From assembly GCF_900491745.1 (NCBI RefSeq), contig NZ_UETR01000007.1:62001-126000 (forward strand): a stretch of DNA of 64,000 nucleotides, in the 5' to 3' direction. This DNA is from Amarolinea aalborgensis. GTDB taxonomy: Bacteria > Chloroflexota > Anaerolineae > SSC4 > Amarolineaceae. Positions 1 to 7,714 of the stretch are shown here, in pieces; positions within the stretch are counted from its first letter, which is position 1; each line of letters starts with the position of its first letter. The position numbers and the translations under genes were made by a program. The notes under the pieces were generated by a model that saw only the letters and a program-made list of their open reading frames with translations, made no database searches and was not told where the DNA came from.

Positions 1-1365
1 CCTGGATGCCTGGACTGCCGGCGTCGAAGACGCGCACGGCCGCGCGCTCCAGTTTTGCCCGGAAGGTTCTGCCCAACCGACGGATCGTTCCAGGTTGCGC
101 CATCGCGATCGCCCTCGGCTCTGCTGAAAATCTGCACATAAACGGCGGCTGGCTGGGTCGTGCGCGAAACCGCTGCCAGCCAGGGCCTTGCGCAGCGCCT
201 CGACATACGTGGCAGCATCCACGTTGTCGTCAATCGCTTTGCCGATGCGCACCACGGGCATGATGCCGGCGCGGAAGCAGGCGCGCGCTGCGCGCTCGGC
301 CTGCAGCTCGTCCAGCGCGTGAATCAACGTCCAGGTGACGCGAATCGTCTTGAGACGCCCAATCGTGCGTTCGATGAACTCGTCGCGCAAATCGGTGTGA
401 AAGTGCAGGCCGAGGCCGTTGTCGTTGGGCGGCCGCGGGTAGGTGCGCAGTCGCGCCACGTTGTCTGCCGTCAGGCTGACAGTCGGCGGCCGCGTGGTTG
501 CGGGCGGGTTGCGCGGCGGCTGCGGCGGCGTCCCCCCTGCCTCGACCTTCACCGTTGCGGGGAAGTCATGACGGCTGCCGTCGGGCAGGAAAACGCGCAA
601 CAGGTAGGTGGTAGTCGCCGTCGGCGCAACGGTGTGCGATTCATGCGCTGTGCCGCCCTGCACTTCCAGAAAAACCTTGCCTACCCCTTTCACGTCCCAA
701 CGGAGCGTGGCCGATTCGCCTGGCTTGATCGCGCTCGGCTCAGCCCGGAACTGCACGGTCGCGCCTGCGGGCAGCGGGTTGGCGGGCGGCGGCGGCTGTG
801 GAGGCTGCTGCGGCGGCGGAGGAGGTGGCGGCGGCGGTGCGCCAGTCCCTGCGGCTTTGCGCGTGCGCTGGAAAACCACGTAGAACGAATGATGGAAGAC
901 TGAATTCCACAACTCGCCGTTGGCGGCGCGCTCATCTGGATGCGCGCTGTGCAGATTGACCACGCGGTCGCTTTTGTCCGCGGCGTTGGCGCTCTGCCCG
1001 GCGATCCAGATCGAGAGCACCTGGCCCTTATCCACGGGGATGTTGCCGGCCGGCTCATTGGCGCCTTTGTCCAGCGGCTGAGGCCGCGCTTCCTCATGGG
1101 GCTGGCGGCCTTCCCATGTCCAGCCGGCCCATGCAGGCGGCCCCGCGACGCGCTGACCGCTTTCGTCCAGCGCCTCGATGTAGACGTGATGGTTGAACTG
1201 ATTTTCTTCGGGCGTCAGATGATGAACGCCGACGGCGCGCCAGTAGGTCTCGCCGGCCGCAATGTCGGCCGGCTGAATGCGTACGCCGTATTTGGGGTCG
1301 GCGTCGTTGAACGGCGCGCCTGTCTGCTTGAGATGGTCAAGAAACCGGGTGTTGTACTGTTTCAT
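1..1365 (-). CDS. Surface protein with Ig-like and glycoside-hydrolase-like domains, 3' part outside window
   Basis: Starts at an ATG at 1365 behind a GAGGAG ribosome site and reads leftwards off the window. The first ~170 residues (MKQYNTRFLDHL...) form a polar domain I do not recognise. Next come a pure proline/glutamine linker around 790-840 and an Ig-like module of about 80 residues with the pattern of families that sit beside cell-wall enzymes. Last is the beginning of a TIM-barrel-like domain (GLGLHFHTDL, then VVRIGKA) resembling clan-A glycoside hydrolases. From about position 185 leftwards the best reading changes frame several times: a VYVQIF strand, a possible EP acid/base motif and VRVFDAG each lie in different frames. 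Either the gene is decaying or the sequence near the contig edge contains small indels. Probably exported or surface-bound, although no clear signal peptide is seen. Confidence 0.6.
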   Translation of the reverse strand, partial: MKQYNTRFLDHLKQTGAPFNDADPKYGVRIQPADIAAGETYWRAVGVHHLTPEENQFNHHVYIEALDESGQRVAGPPAWAGWTWEGRQPHEEARPQPLDKGANEPAGNIPVDKGQVLSIWIAGQSANAADKSDRVVNLHSAHPDERAANGELWNSVFHHSFYVVFQRTRKAAGTGAPPPPPPPPPQQPPQPPPPANPLPAGATVQFRAEPSAIKPGESATLRWDVKGVGKVFLEVQGGTAHESHTVAPTATTTYLLRVFLPDGSRHDFPATVKVEAGGTPPQPPRNPPATTRPPTVSLTADNVARLRTYPRPPNDNGLGLHFHTDLRDEFIERTIGRLKTIRVTWTLIHALDELQAERAARACFRAGIMPVVRIGKAIDDNVDAATYVEALRKALAGSGFAHDPASRRLCADFQQSRGRSRWRNLERSVGWAEPSGQNWSARPCASSTPAVQASR

Positions 1366-1551
1366 CACGTGATTCTCCTCTGCATAAATTGCTCAGCGCC
1401 AGCCTCATGGCTGGCTATCATGATCTGCTGGCCTGAAAATAGCCCTGTGCCGCAATCCGCCGATTGCGGCGCCACGGAGGCAAGCCGGCGGCTTGCGCAC
1501 CAGTTCCATCCACGGTTGTGCGCTGACTTGCTTGCTCCATGGGCCGACACG

Positions 1552-1887
1552 GATAGCCCTGGGTGCATTTCAGAATGGGGGCGCGTCGGGCGATGGAAAT
1601 CGCTGCAACCCCTGCATAGCTCACCCTGGCGACTTTGGCAGTAGCCAAAGCGCCGGGAGCTACGCCGCGAGCCTGAAATGCGTCCGGTACGAGATGCAAG
1701 CCCCTGCCAGGCTGTCAGGCCCGGTAGGGCCTTTCACCTTGTAGCCCGATCCGTTCACGGTCGGGCGGCGTTGGTTGCGCGCACGCCATGTGGCCTCCAA
1801 CCCCGCCGGAGGCCAAAGGCCATCCGGCTACGAGGTGCAAGCCCCTCCGGGGCTACGCCCCCAATTTGAAATGCACCCGATAGCCCT
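1552..1887. mobile_element. MITE-like non-autonomous element with target-site duplication
   Basis: Two 23-bp ends at 1561-1583 (gggtgcatttcag...) and 1856-1878 are inverted copies with 21 of 23 positions matching. They enclose a 318-bp element. The identical nonamer GATAGCCCT abuts both outer ends in the same orientation (1552-1560 and 1879-1887), as expected of a 9-bp target duplication. No credible reading frame lies inside. Internally there is an imperfect direct repeat (tacgagatgcaagcccct at 1688-1705 and a one-mismatch copy at 1829-1846). A 9-bp duplication is known for IS4/IS50-like and IS1-like transposases, but the parent family is not identifiable here. Apart from this element I see no gene between 1366 and 2147. 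Confidence 0.8.
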
Positions 1888-2034
1888 CTGACGCTAGACA
1901 CAGATGCAGCTATTGTGCGCAATCTGTCATCTGGGAAAACGCCGAGCTCCAGGCGTCGGCGCGCGTGCAAGGGGATATAACACAGGATCACTCGGAAAGT
2001 CTCTAATGATAAATATCACACACCATCGCGCAGG

Positions 2035-2063
2035 TTGACTTAGCGGGCGCGCTGTGCTATGGT
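2035..2063 (+). promoter_or_regulatory. Promoter of the uridine kinase gene
   Basis: TTGACT at 2035-2040 and TATGGT at 2058-2063 are separated by 17 bases, close to the vegetative sigma consensus. The start codon chosen for the gene is about 80 bases downstream. Confidence 0.55.
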
Positions 2064-2147
2064 ACGGTATCAGCCGTCCTCTTGGCCGAGAAACGAGCGC
2101 AGAGGAGGCGGTCTTTCCCCCAGGCGGAAGCGGAGGTAAGTTGCGTG

Positions 2148-3287
2148 ATGTCTGCTTTGTCTACGATTTCTCACCGTCCGTATGTGATTGGGATTGCCGG
2201 GGGTACGGCCTCCGGCAAAACGACCATGACGAACACCATCGTGCGTACGGTGGGTCCCAGTCGGGTGGTCATCATTGCCTACGATTCGTATTACAAGGAT
2301 TTGAGCCACGTTCCCCTGGCCGAGCGCCTGCAAACAACCAATTTCGATCACCCGGACTCCCTGGACACGCCGCTCTTGGCCGACCACCTGCGCCAATTGC
2401 GGCGCGGGGAAGCGGTGCAGGTGCCGATGTACGATTTTGTGTCTTGCACGCGACTGGCGGCGACGCGGTTGGTGGAGCCGTGCGATGTGATCATCGTGGA
2501 TGGTATTCTGGCCCTGGCGGCCGAGGAATTGCGTGCGCTGTATGACCTGAAGATTTTTGTGGATCTCAGCGCGGATGAACGTTTGCTGCGGCGCATCGAA
2601 CGCGATGTGGCTGAGCGCGGGCGCACCATCGAATCGGTCATTGCCCAATACCGCCAAACCGTGCGCCCCATGCATGATCAGTTTGTGGAGCCGAGCAAGC
2701 GCTTCGCCGATTTTATTGTCTCTGGCGAGACCACGCAGAGCCATGCGCTCGAAACTGTGGCTGGTCATGTGCGCGCCCGCATCCTGAGCGCGCGACTGGA
2801 TGCTTTGCAGCAAATTGGCGCTGCGCTGCTGGCCGCGGACCCCGCCAGTGTGAAGAATGACATTGTGCGCCTGGCCGCGCAGGAACTGTTGGCCGACACG
2901 GTGACACTGCACCAGTACAACGCCAGCCAGGGCGAATTCCTGCCGCCGGCTGAGTTCTCGGCCACCTGGCCGGCTGGCGACGGAGAGATGACCCAGCCCC
3001 GGCGCCAGGGTCTCAGCGCCTATGTCATCGGGCATGGTACGGTGGTCGTTCCGGATGCGACGAACGATCTGCAGCCCGAGCTGGTGCAGACGGCCCATTT
3101 CCAGGCCAGCGGTACGCACGCGTTTGTGGGGATGCGCCTGCAGCAGGGTGAGACGCCGGTAGGCGTCATTTTCTTCAATTTTCGCCGCCCGCGGCCCTTT
3201 GGCCCAGACGACATGGCAATTGCCGGCATCCTGGCGACCTACGCCGCGGCCGCCATCGCCCGTGGTCGTTTGAGCACGCGGGCCTAG
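2148..3287 (+). CDS. udk: Uridine kinase fused to a C-terminal GAF-like domain
   Basis: The N-terminal ~205 residues are a uridine/cytidine kinase: a P-loop GGTASGKTT at residues 18-26, a YDSYYKD motif, a DHPDSLDTPL segment that binds nucleoside, and a lid region RRIERDVAERGR. It should phosphorylate uridine and cytidine to UMP and CMP in pyrimidine salvage. The remaining ~170 residues are not part of the normal ~210-residue enzyme. They look like a GAF sensor domain (GLSAYVIGHGTVVVPD, then FVGMRL and VGVIFFNFRRPRPF). I place the start at the ATG at 2148 behind GGAGGT. A longer frame from 2082 adds 22 low-quality residues. The fusion suggests that a small ligand may modulate the kinase, but this is inference. 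Confidence 0.88.
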   Translation: MSALSTISHRPYVIGIAGGTASGKTTMTNTIVRTVGPSRVVIIAYDSYYKDLSHVPLAERLQTTNFDHPDSLDTPLLADHLRQLRRGEAVQVPMYDFVSCTRLAATRLVEPCDVIIVDGILALAAEELRALYDLKIFVDLSADERLLRRIERDVAERGRTIESVIAQYRQTVRPMHDQFVEPSKRFADFIVSGETTQSHALETVAGHVRARILSARLDALQQIGAALLAADPASVKNDIVRLAAQELLADTVTLHQYNASQGEFLPPAEFSATWPAGDGEMTQPRRQGLSAYVIGHGTVVVPDATNDLQPELVQTAHFQASGTHAFVGMRLQQGETPVGVIFFNFRRPRPFGPDDMAIAGILATYAAAAIARGRLSTRA

Positions 3288-3420
3288 GCTGCGCCGCCCG
3301 CGGCGCGGGCTGAATCAGCAGAATTCCAAGCGTTCCTGATGCCCTCTACGGTCAAAACCCAATGGGCGTCCACACAGGGCTGCCTGTGCTGATGGAACTG
3401 CGGGCGAATGAGAGAACGTT

Positions 3421-3449
3421 TTGACAGGCGCCGGTTATTCGAGTAAAAT
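3421..3449 (+). promoter_or_regulatory. Promoter of tRNA-Val
   Basis: A perfect TTGACA (3421-3426) and TAAAAT (3444-3449) with 17-bp spacing. The expected transcript start falls about 6 bases before the mature tRNA. Confidence 0.85.
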
Positions 3450-3461
3450 TTTGTTGTCTGT

Positions 3462-3535
3462 GGGCGGCTAGCTCAGTTGGTTAGAGCGCTTCCCTTACAA
3501 GGAAGATGTCACAGGTTCGAGTCCTGTGTCGCCCA
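3462..3535 (+). tRNA. tRNA-Val (anticodon TAC)
   Basis: Cloverleaf of 74 nt. The acceptor GGGCGGC pairs with GTCGCCC (one G-U), the anticodon stem CTTCC/GGAAG closes loop CTTACAA with anticodon TAC, and the T arm reads ACAGGTTCGAGTCCTGT. The 3' CCA is not fully encoded (ACC then T). Confidence 0.95.
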
Positions 3536-3684
3536 CCTCATAGGGATGCTTACGCGAAGGCCGTCGGTGTTGTTCCGGCGGCGTGTTTATTTGAGCAGGC
3601 AGGCGAGGCCAGCCTGCGGCCCAGTTGCACGCTGCGCTGGGAGACTTTGCACTGCGGCCGCAGCCTGAGCCGCTCGATGTCGGT

Positions 3685-5061
3685 ATGGAGGAAGTGTTGG
3701 CGGTAGGAGAGGAATTGCGCCGTTTGCCGTCGGCGGATCGTCTGCTGCATGCGTTGGCCGCTGATCTCGCGGCGCAGGCGGGGCACGCACAGGCGCTTAT
3801 CGCTGTCCGTCAGGTGTTGGACCAGGCGCGCCTGGCGATCCAACAGGGCGCAGCCTGCCCGGCTTTCTCTGTGCTGGTTCAGCAGACTGAAGATCACATG
3901 CTCACAGCCACGCGGCCCAGCCTGCTGCCAGTCATCAATGCCACGGGCGTCATCATCCACACCAACCTGGGGCGCGCGCCGTTATGTCAGTCGGCGCGCG
4001 CGGCGTTGACGACCCTCACCGCTGGCTACACCAACCTGGAATATGACCTGGCCGCGGGCGCGCGCGGCTCGCGTTACGATCACGCCACACAACTGTTGGC
4101 TCGCCTGACAGGGGCCGAGGCGGCCTTGGTGGTCAATAACAATGCTGCGGCCGTTTTTCTTGTCCTCAGCGCGGTGGCAGTGGGCCGCGAGGTTGTTATC
4201 TCACGCGGCCAACTGGTCGAGATCGGCGGCGGTTTTCGGATTCCTGATGTGCTGCGCGCCAGCGGCGCGCGCCTGGTCGAAGTAGGCACCACCAATCGCA
4301 CCCACCTGCGCGATTATGCGCAGGCCGTCACGCTGCAAACCGCCGCGCTCATGCGCGTCCATTTTTCCAACTTTCGCCAGCTTGGCTTTACGGCGGAAGT
4401 AGGCCTGGCCGACCTGGTCAGCCTGGCGCACAGCCAGGGCCTGCTCGTGGTGGATGACCTGGGCAGCGGCACGCTCCTGGATACGACGCTGTTTGGCTTG
4501 TCGCCTGAACCAACCGTGCAGGCCAGCGTGGCGGCCGGGGCCGACCTCATTACTTTTAGCGGGGACAAGCTGATGGGCGGCCCGCAGGCGGGGTTGATCG
4601 TGGGCCGCGCGGAGTTGATCGCGCGCCTGCGCAGCCATCCCCTGGCGCGGGCGCTGCGCGTCGGGAAGATGACGCTGGCCGCGCTCAACGCCACACTGCT
4701 GCACTATCTGCGCGGCGATGCGCTGACCGCGCTGCCTGTGTGGCAAATGATCGCCGCACGGCCGGTTGATCTGCGTGCGCGCGTTGAAAGCTGGCTTCAG
4801 ACGTTGACCGCAATCGGCATCCAGGCCAGCGCCGTCGAGGTCGCGAGCACGGTAGGCGGCGGTTCCCTGCCCGGGGAGACATTGGACAGCGTTGCGTTGG
4901 CCGTACCGCTGACGCCCGGCCTGATCGAGAGGCTGCGCCAAGGCAGTCCACCTGTGGTGGCGCGGGTGGCCGGGCAGCAGGCGCTGTTCGATGCGCGCAC
5001 GGTGCTGGCAGAACAAGATGAAGCCCTGCTCTCAGCCATTGCAAAGGCGTTGCTATCATGA
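3685..5061 (+). CDS. selA: L-seryl-tRNA(Sec) selenium transferase
   Basis: 459 residues, the normal SelA length. PLP enzyme that converts seryl-tRNA(Sec) to selenocysteinyl-tRNA(Sec) using selenophosphate. Seen: an N-terminal helical domain beginning LRRLPSADRLL, the family block GVIIHTNLGRAPL, VVNNNAAAVFL, the substrate loop SRGQLVEIGGGFRIPDV, VGTTNRTH, and the PLP-lysine motif FSGDKLMGGPQAG. The ATG at 3685 gives a family-like N terminus. An earlier TTG at 3625 has no support. The stop overlaps the next start (ATGA at 5058-5061), so the following gene is translationally coupled. No selB, selC or selD is in the window, so active selenocysteine use cannot be judged from here. Confidence 0.93.
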   Translation: MEEVLAVGEELRRLPSADRLLHALAADLAAQAGHAQALIAVRQVLDQARLAIQQGAACPAFSVLVQQTEDHMLTATRPSLLPVINATGVIIHTNLGRAPLCQSARAALTTLTAGYTNLEYDLAAGARGSRYDHATQLLARLTGAEAALVVNNNAAAVFLVLSAVAVGREVVISRGQLVEIGGGFRIPDVLRASGARLVEVGTTNRTHLRDYAQAVTLQTAALMRVHFSNFRQLGFTAEVGLADLVSLAHSQGLLVVDDLGSGTLLDTTLFGLSPEPTVQASVAAGADLITFSGDKLMGGPQAGLIVGRAELIARLRSHPLARALRVGKMTLAALNATLLHYLRGDALTALPVWQMIAARPVDLRARVESWLQTLTAIGIQASAVEVASTVGGGSLPGETLDSVALAVPLTPGLIERLRQGSPPVVARVAGQQALFDARTVLAEQDEALLSAIAKALLS

Positions 5062-5483
5062 ACCATGACTCTGTGTCTGCTGCCGCCGCGCCGCTCACCC
5101 TGCATGGGCGAGTGATTCGGGCCGGCCAAGCGGCTGGCGTTGCCCTGGTTTCCCCCGCACCCATCGGGTTCCTGGGCGGCGTTGATCCGGACACCGGCAT
5201 CATCATCGAGCCGAATCATCCTTTGCGCGGCGAGTGTGTGGCCGGCCGCGTGTTGGTTTTTCCTACGGGCAAAGGCAGCACCGTCGGCTCGTACACGATT
5301 TTGCGCCTGTCCAAAGCGGGTAAGGCCCCTGCGGCCATGATCAACCGCGAGAGCGAGGCTATCGTCGCCGTCGGCGCAATCATTGGCGACATACCAATGG
5401 TAGATCAAATAGACGTAGACCTGATTTCCAGCGGCGATCGCGTGTGTGTGGACGGCGGCGTCGTGACGATTGAACGGGGCTAA
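5058..5483 (+). CDS. AcnX-type (DUF126) small subunit, candidate phosphomevalonate dehydratase small subunit
   Basis: 141 residues, matching the small 'swivelling' aconitase-X subunit (DUF126). Seen: an early LHGRVIRAGQAAG strand, PIGFLGGVDPDTG, a long VLVFPTGKGSTVGSYTI segment carrying the conserved P-x-GKGS loop, and a C-terminal SSGDRVCVDG. In archaea this subunit pairs with a DUF521 large subunit as phosphomevalonate dehydratase. Bacterial relatives act as proline-type dehydratases. The large subunit is not next to it. The gene overlaps selA by 4 bases and lies 4 bases before isopentenyl phosphate kinase, which favours an isoprenoid role. That assignment is inference; the family assignment is firm. 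Confidence 0.8.
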   Translation: MNHDSVSAAAAPLTLHGRVIRAGQAAGVALVSPAPIGFLGGVDPDTGIIIEPNHPLRGECVAGRVLVFPTGKGSTVGSYTILRLSKAGKAPAAMINRESEAIVAVGAIIGDIPMVDQIDVDLISSGDRVCVDGGVVTIERG

Positions 5484-5487
5484 GCGC

Positions 5488-6300
5488 GTGCGCCTTATCT
5501 TTCTCAAGTTGGGCGGTTCGCTCATCACCGATAAACGGACGCCGATGACGCCGCGGCTGGCCGTGATTGAACGCCTGGCGCAGGAATGTGCAACCGCGTT
5601 GGCGCAGGCGCCCGATCTAGCCTTGCTCCTCGGCCATGGCAGCGGTTCCTTTGGGCATATCCCCGCGCAGCGCTTTCAGACGCGCGCCGGCGTCACGACG
5701 GCGGCCGCGTGGCGCGGTTTCGCCGAGGTATCGCGCGTCGCGGCCCAACTCAACCGTCTGGTGGCGGATGCGTTTGGCGCCGCGGGTGTGCCGGTGTGGA
5801 GCCTGGCGCCTTCGGCCAGCGCCCTTTGTCGCGACGGGGAACTGATGACCCTGGCCGACCGTCCCATCACCACGGCGCTGGCGCATGGCCTGGCGCCGTT
5901 GATTTACGGTGATGTGGCCCTGGATGAGGCGCGCGGGGGAACCATCGTCTCCACCGAGGAGGTTTTTGCCTGGTTGGCGCGGCGCTTGCGGCCCTCGTTC
6001 ATCCTGCTGGCAGGTATGGTCAATGGCGTGTATGAACGCGATCCGTTGGCTGACCCGGCGGCGCGGCCGCTGCCGCTCATCACCGCAGCTGGCTTGACGC
6101 GTCTGGCTGGCGGGCTGACCGGTTCCCATGCCACCGACGTCACTGGCGGCATGGCCAGCAAGGTGCGAGCCATGAGCGCGCTCGTGCAGGAACTGCCCGG
6201 CCTGCAAGTACGCTTTTTCAGCGGCGAACAAGCGGGCGCCTTGCAGGCTTTGCTCTTGCAGCCGCAGAGCGCCATCGGCACCTTGTTGCGCGACCGCTAG
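5488..6300 (+). CDS. ipk: Isopentenyl phosphate kinase
   Basis: 270 residues of the amino-acid-kinase fold. Seen: LKLGGSLITDK at the N terminus, the glycine loop GHGSGSFGH whose final His marks isopentenyl phosphate kinase as opposed to glutamate or uridylate kinases, IYGDVALD, a TVVSTEE-like EE segment and a C-terminal DVTGGMASKV. It phosphorylates isopentenyl phosphate to IPP, the last step of the alternative mevalonate route known in archaea and Chloroflexi. The start is the GTG at 5488, 4 bases after the upstream stop. A frame opening at 5470 would overlap that gene without a better N terminus. It sits in one transcript with selA and the AcnX small subunit. Confidence 0.9.
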   Translation: MRLIFLKLGGSLITDKRTPMTPRLAVIERLAQECATALAQAPDLALLLGHGSGSFGHIPAQRFQTRAGVTTAAAWRGFAEVSRVAAQLNRLVADAFGAAGVPVWSLAPSASALCRDGELMTLADRPITTALAHGLAPLIYGDVALDEARGGTIVSTEEVFAWLARRLRPSFILLAGMVNGVYERDPLADPAARPLPLITAAGLTRLAGGLTGSHATDVTGGMASKVRAMSALVQELPGLQVRFFSGEQAGALQALLLQPQSAIGTLLRDR

Positions 6301-6329
6301 TGCGACGTTTCTTCCCGGCGCTTCAATCC

Positions 6330-6357
6330 TTGCGCGCCCAAGCCGAGCGTGTATAAT
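6330..6357 (+). promoter_or_regulatory. Candidate promoter of the zinc-ribbon/LysM gene cluster
   Basis: TTGCGC (6330-6335) and a perfect TATAAT (6352-6357) spaced by 16 bases, about 110 bases before the next start codon. Confidence 0.6.
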
Positions 6358-6469
6358 GATTTGGGCGCGGCGACGTCTTCCGGTCGCTAGATCGTAAGAA
6401 AGACTGCCAAACGACCGATCCGATCGTCGGATTGTTGCCCGCAGACCAGTTCCGAGGCAAAAAGTCTTC

Positions 6470-7711
6470 ATGCAATGTAGGCATTGTGGCACCCCCTTAC
6501 GGCGCGGCGTGGGCGTCTGCCCTGTGTGCGGCACTCCTCAGCCGCGCGCCGCGACGACCGTGCGCTGTCGAGCGTGCGGCAGGCGCAGCCATGCAGCGCT
6601 GCAGGTATGTCCGCACTGTGGGCGCAATTTGAAACCCGGGCTGCCAATCTCGTGGCAGATGATGGGATTGGGTATCCTGGGCGTACTCGCCGCAGTTTTT
6701 CTGATCAGTCGCGTCAACATCGGCAGCGTCGGCGAGGTTCTGTCGGCGCTTGCGCCCACAACGATCTTCCCCACGTCCACGAATACGCCGGCGCAACCGG
6801 CGCCGACATCTTCGCAGGATGCACAGGCCGACGCCACGCCAACCCAGGAGATCGAGGGGACAACGCCAGTCGGGGAGGAGAACACGCCGACCGTTGCGGC
6901 GATTACGGTTGTCACCGAAACACAAACGCTGACACCCCCCACGCCGACAGTCACCGCGACGCCTACTGGAACGCCTGCCCCCACCGTGACGCCGACCCCA
7001 ACAACGCCGGCGACGCCAACAACAATTCCGGCCACGAACACGCCCACGCGTGCGCCGGCGACGCCAACGAAGGTCCCGGCCACGAACACGCCTACGCGTG
7101 CGCCTGCGACGCCGACGCCAGTCAGCACCCCGCTGGGCACGGTTAGCTACACCATTCGCGCGGGCGACACTCTGGCTGCCATTGCCCAGCGCTTCGATAC
7201 CACTGTGGCATCCTTGCTGGCGCTCAATCCTGGTCTCAATCCCAGCCGGTTGCGCGTGGGGCAGGTCATTCTGGTCGCCGGCGCGGCGCCAGGCGCCAGT
7301 GAAACCCCTGTTCCCAGGGCAACGCCTACGGTGCGCGCCACCAGCACCGCCAGTGTGCAAATGAGCGCACCCATTCTCACCGGGCCCGCTTCTGGCAGCG
7401 CTTACAACGGCGACGATGCCATCATCCTCCTGAACTGGCAATCAGCCGGCGCGCTGCCTGACGCGGTCGCCTATCTCCTGGAGATTGGCTACCGCGTGGG
7501 TGGGAATTTTGACTGGCGCGCATCAGAGGTGACAACGACAACCGGCTGGCGCGTCTCAAACCTGCTGTATGGACAGGCTGAGCAAGAAACGGGGCGTCGC
7601 TACAGCTGGCGTGTAACCATGGTCAGCGTCACGGTTGACAGCGCCGGTCGCGTGACCGCCATCCAACGCATCAGTCCCGCCAGCGAGACACGCGAGTTTT
7701 TATGGAATTAG
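6470..7711 (+). CDS. Zinc-ribbon, single-pass membrane protein with extracellular LysM domain
   Basis: 413 residues. Two CxxC...CxxC zinc ribbons (C3/C6/C17/C20 and C33/C36/C47/C50) lie before one membrane helix at about 58-80. A long Thr/Pro-rich spacer (~90-222) follows, then a LysM peptidoglycan- or glycan-binding module (~225-268, VSYTIRAGDTLAAIA) and a ~100-residue beta domain near the end. The order suggests a cytoplasmic ribbon and an outside LysM domain that holds the protein to the wall or envelope glycans. It opens a run of five same-strand genes up to 12425. Exact function is unknown. Confidence 0.75.
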   Translation: MQCRHCGTPLRRGVGVCPVCGTPQPRAATTVRCRACGRRSHAALQVCPHCGRNLKPGLPISWQMMGLGILGVLAAVFLISRVNIGSVGEVLSALAPTTIFPTSTNTPAQPAPTSSQDAQADATPTQEIEGTTPVGEENTPTVAAITVVTETQTLTPPTPTVTATPTGTPAPTVTPTPTTPATPTTIPATNTPTRAPATPTKVPATNTPTRAPATPTPVSTPLGTVSYTIRAGDTLAAIAQRFDTTVASLLALNPGLNPSRLRVGQVILVAGAAPGASETPVPRATPTVRATSTASVQMSAPILTGPASGSAYNGDDAIILLNWQSAGALPDAVAYLLEIGYRVGGNFDWRASEVTTTTGWRVSNLLYGQAEQETGRRYSWRVTMVSVTVDSAGRVTAIQRISPASETREFLWN

Positions 7712-7714
7712 CTT

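Noticed and set aside
160..1644. Plus-strand frames near the left edge
   Set aside because: They lie opposite the partial surface gene, whose translation shows domain structure; the plus frames do not.
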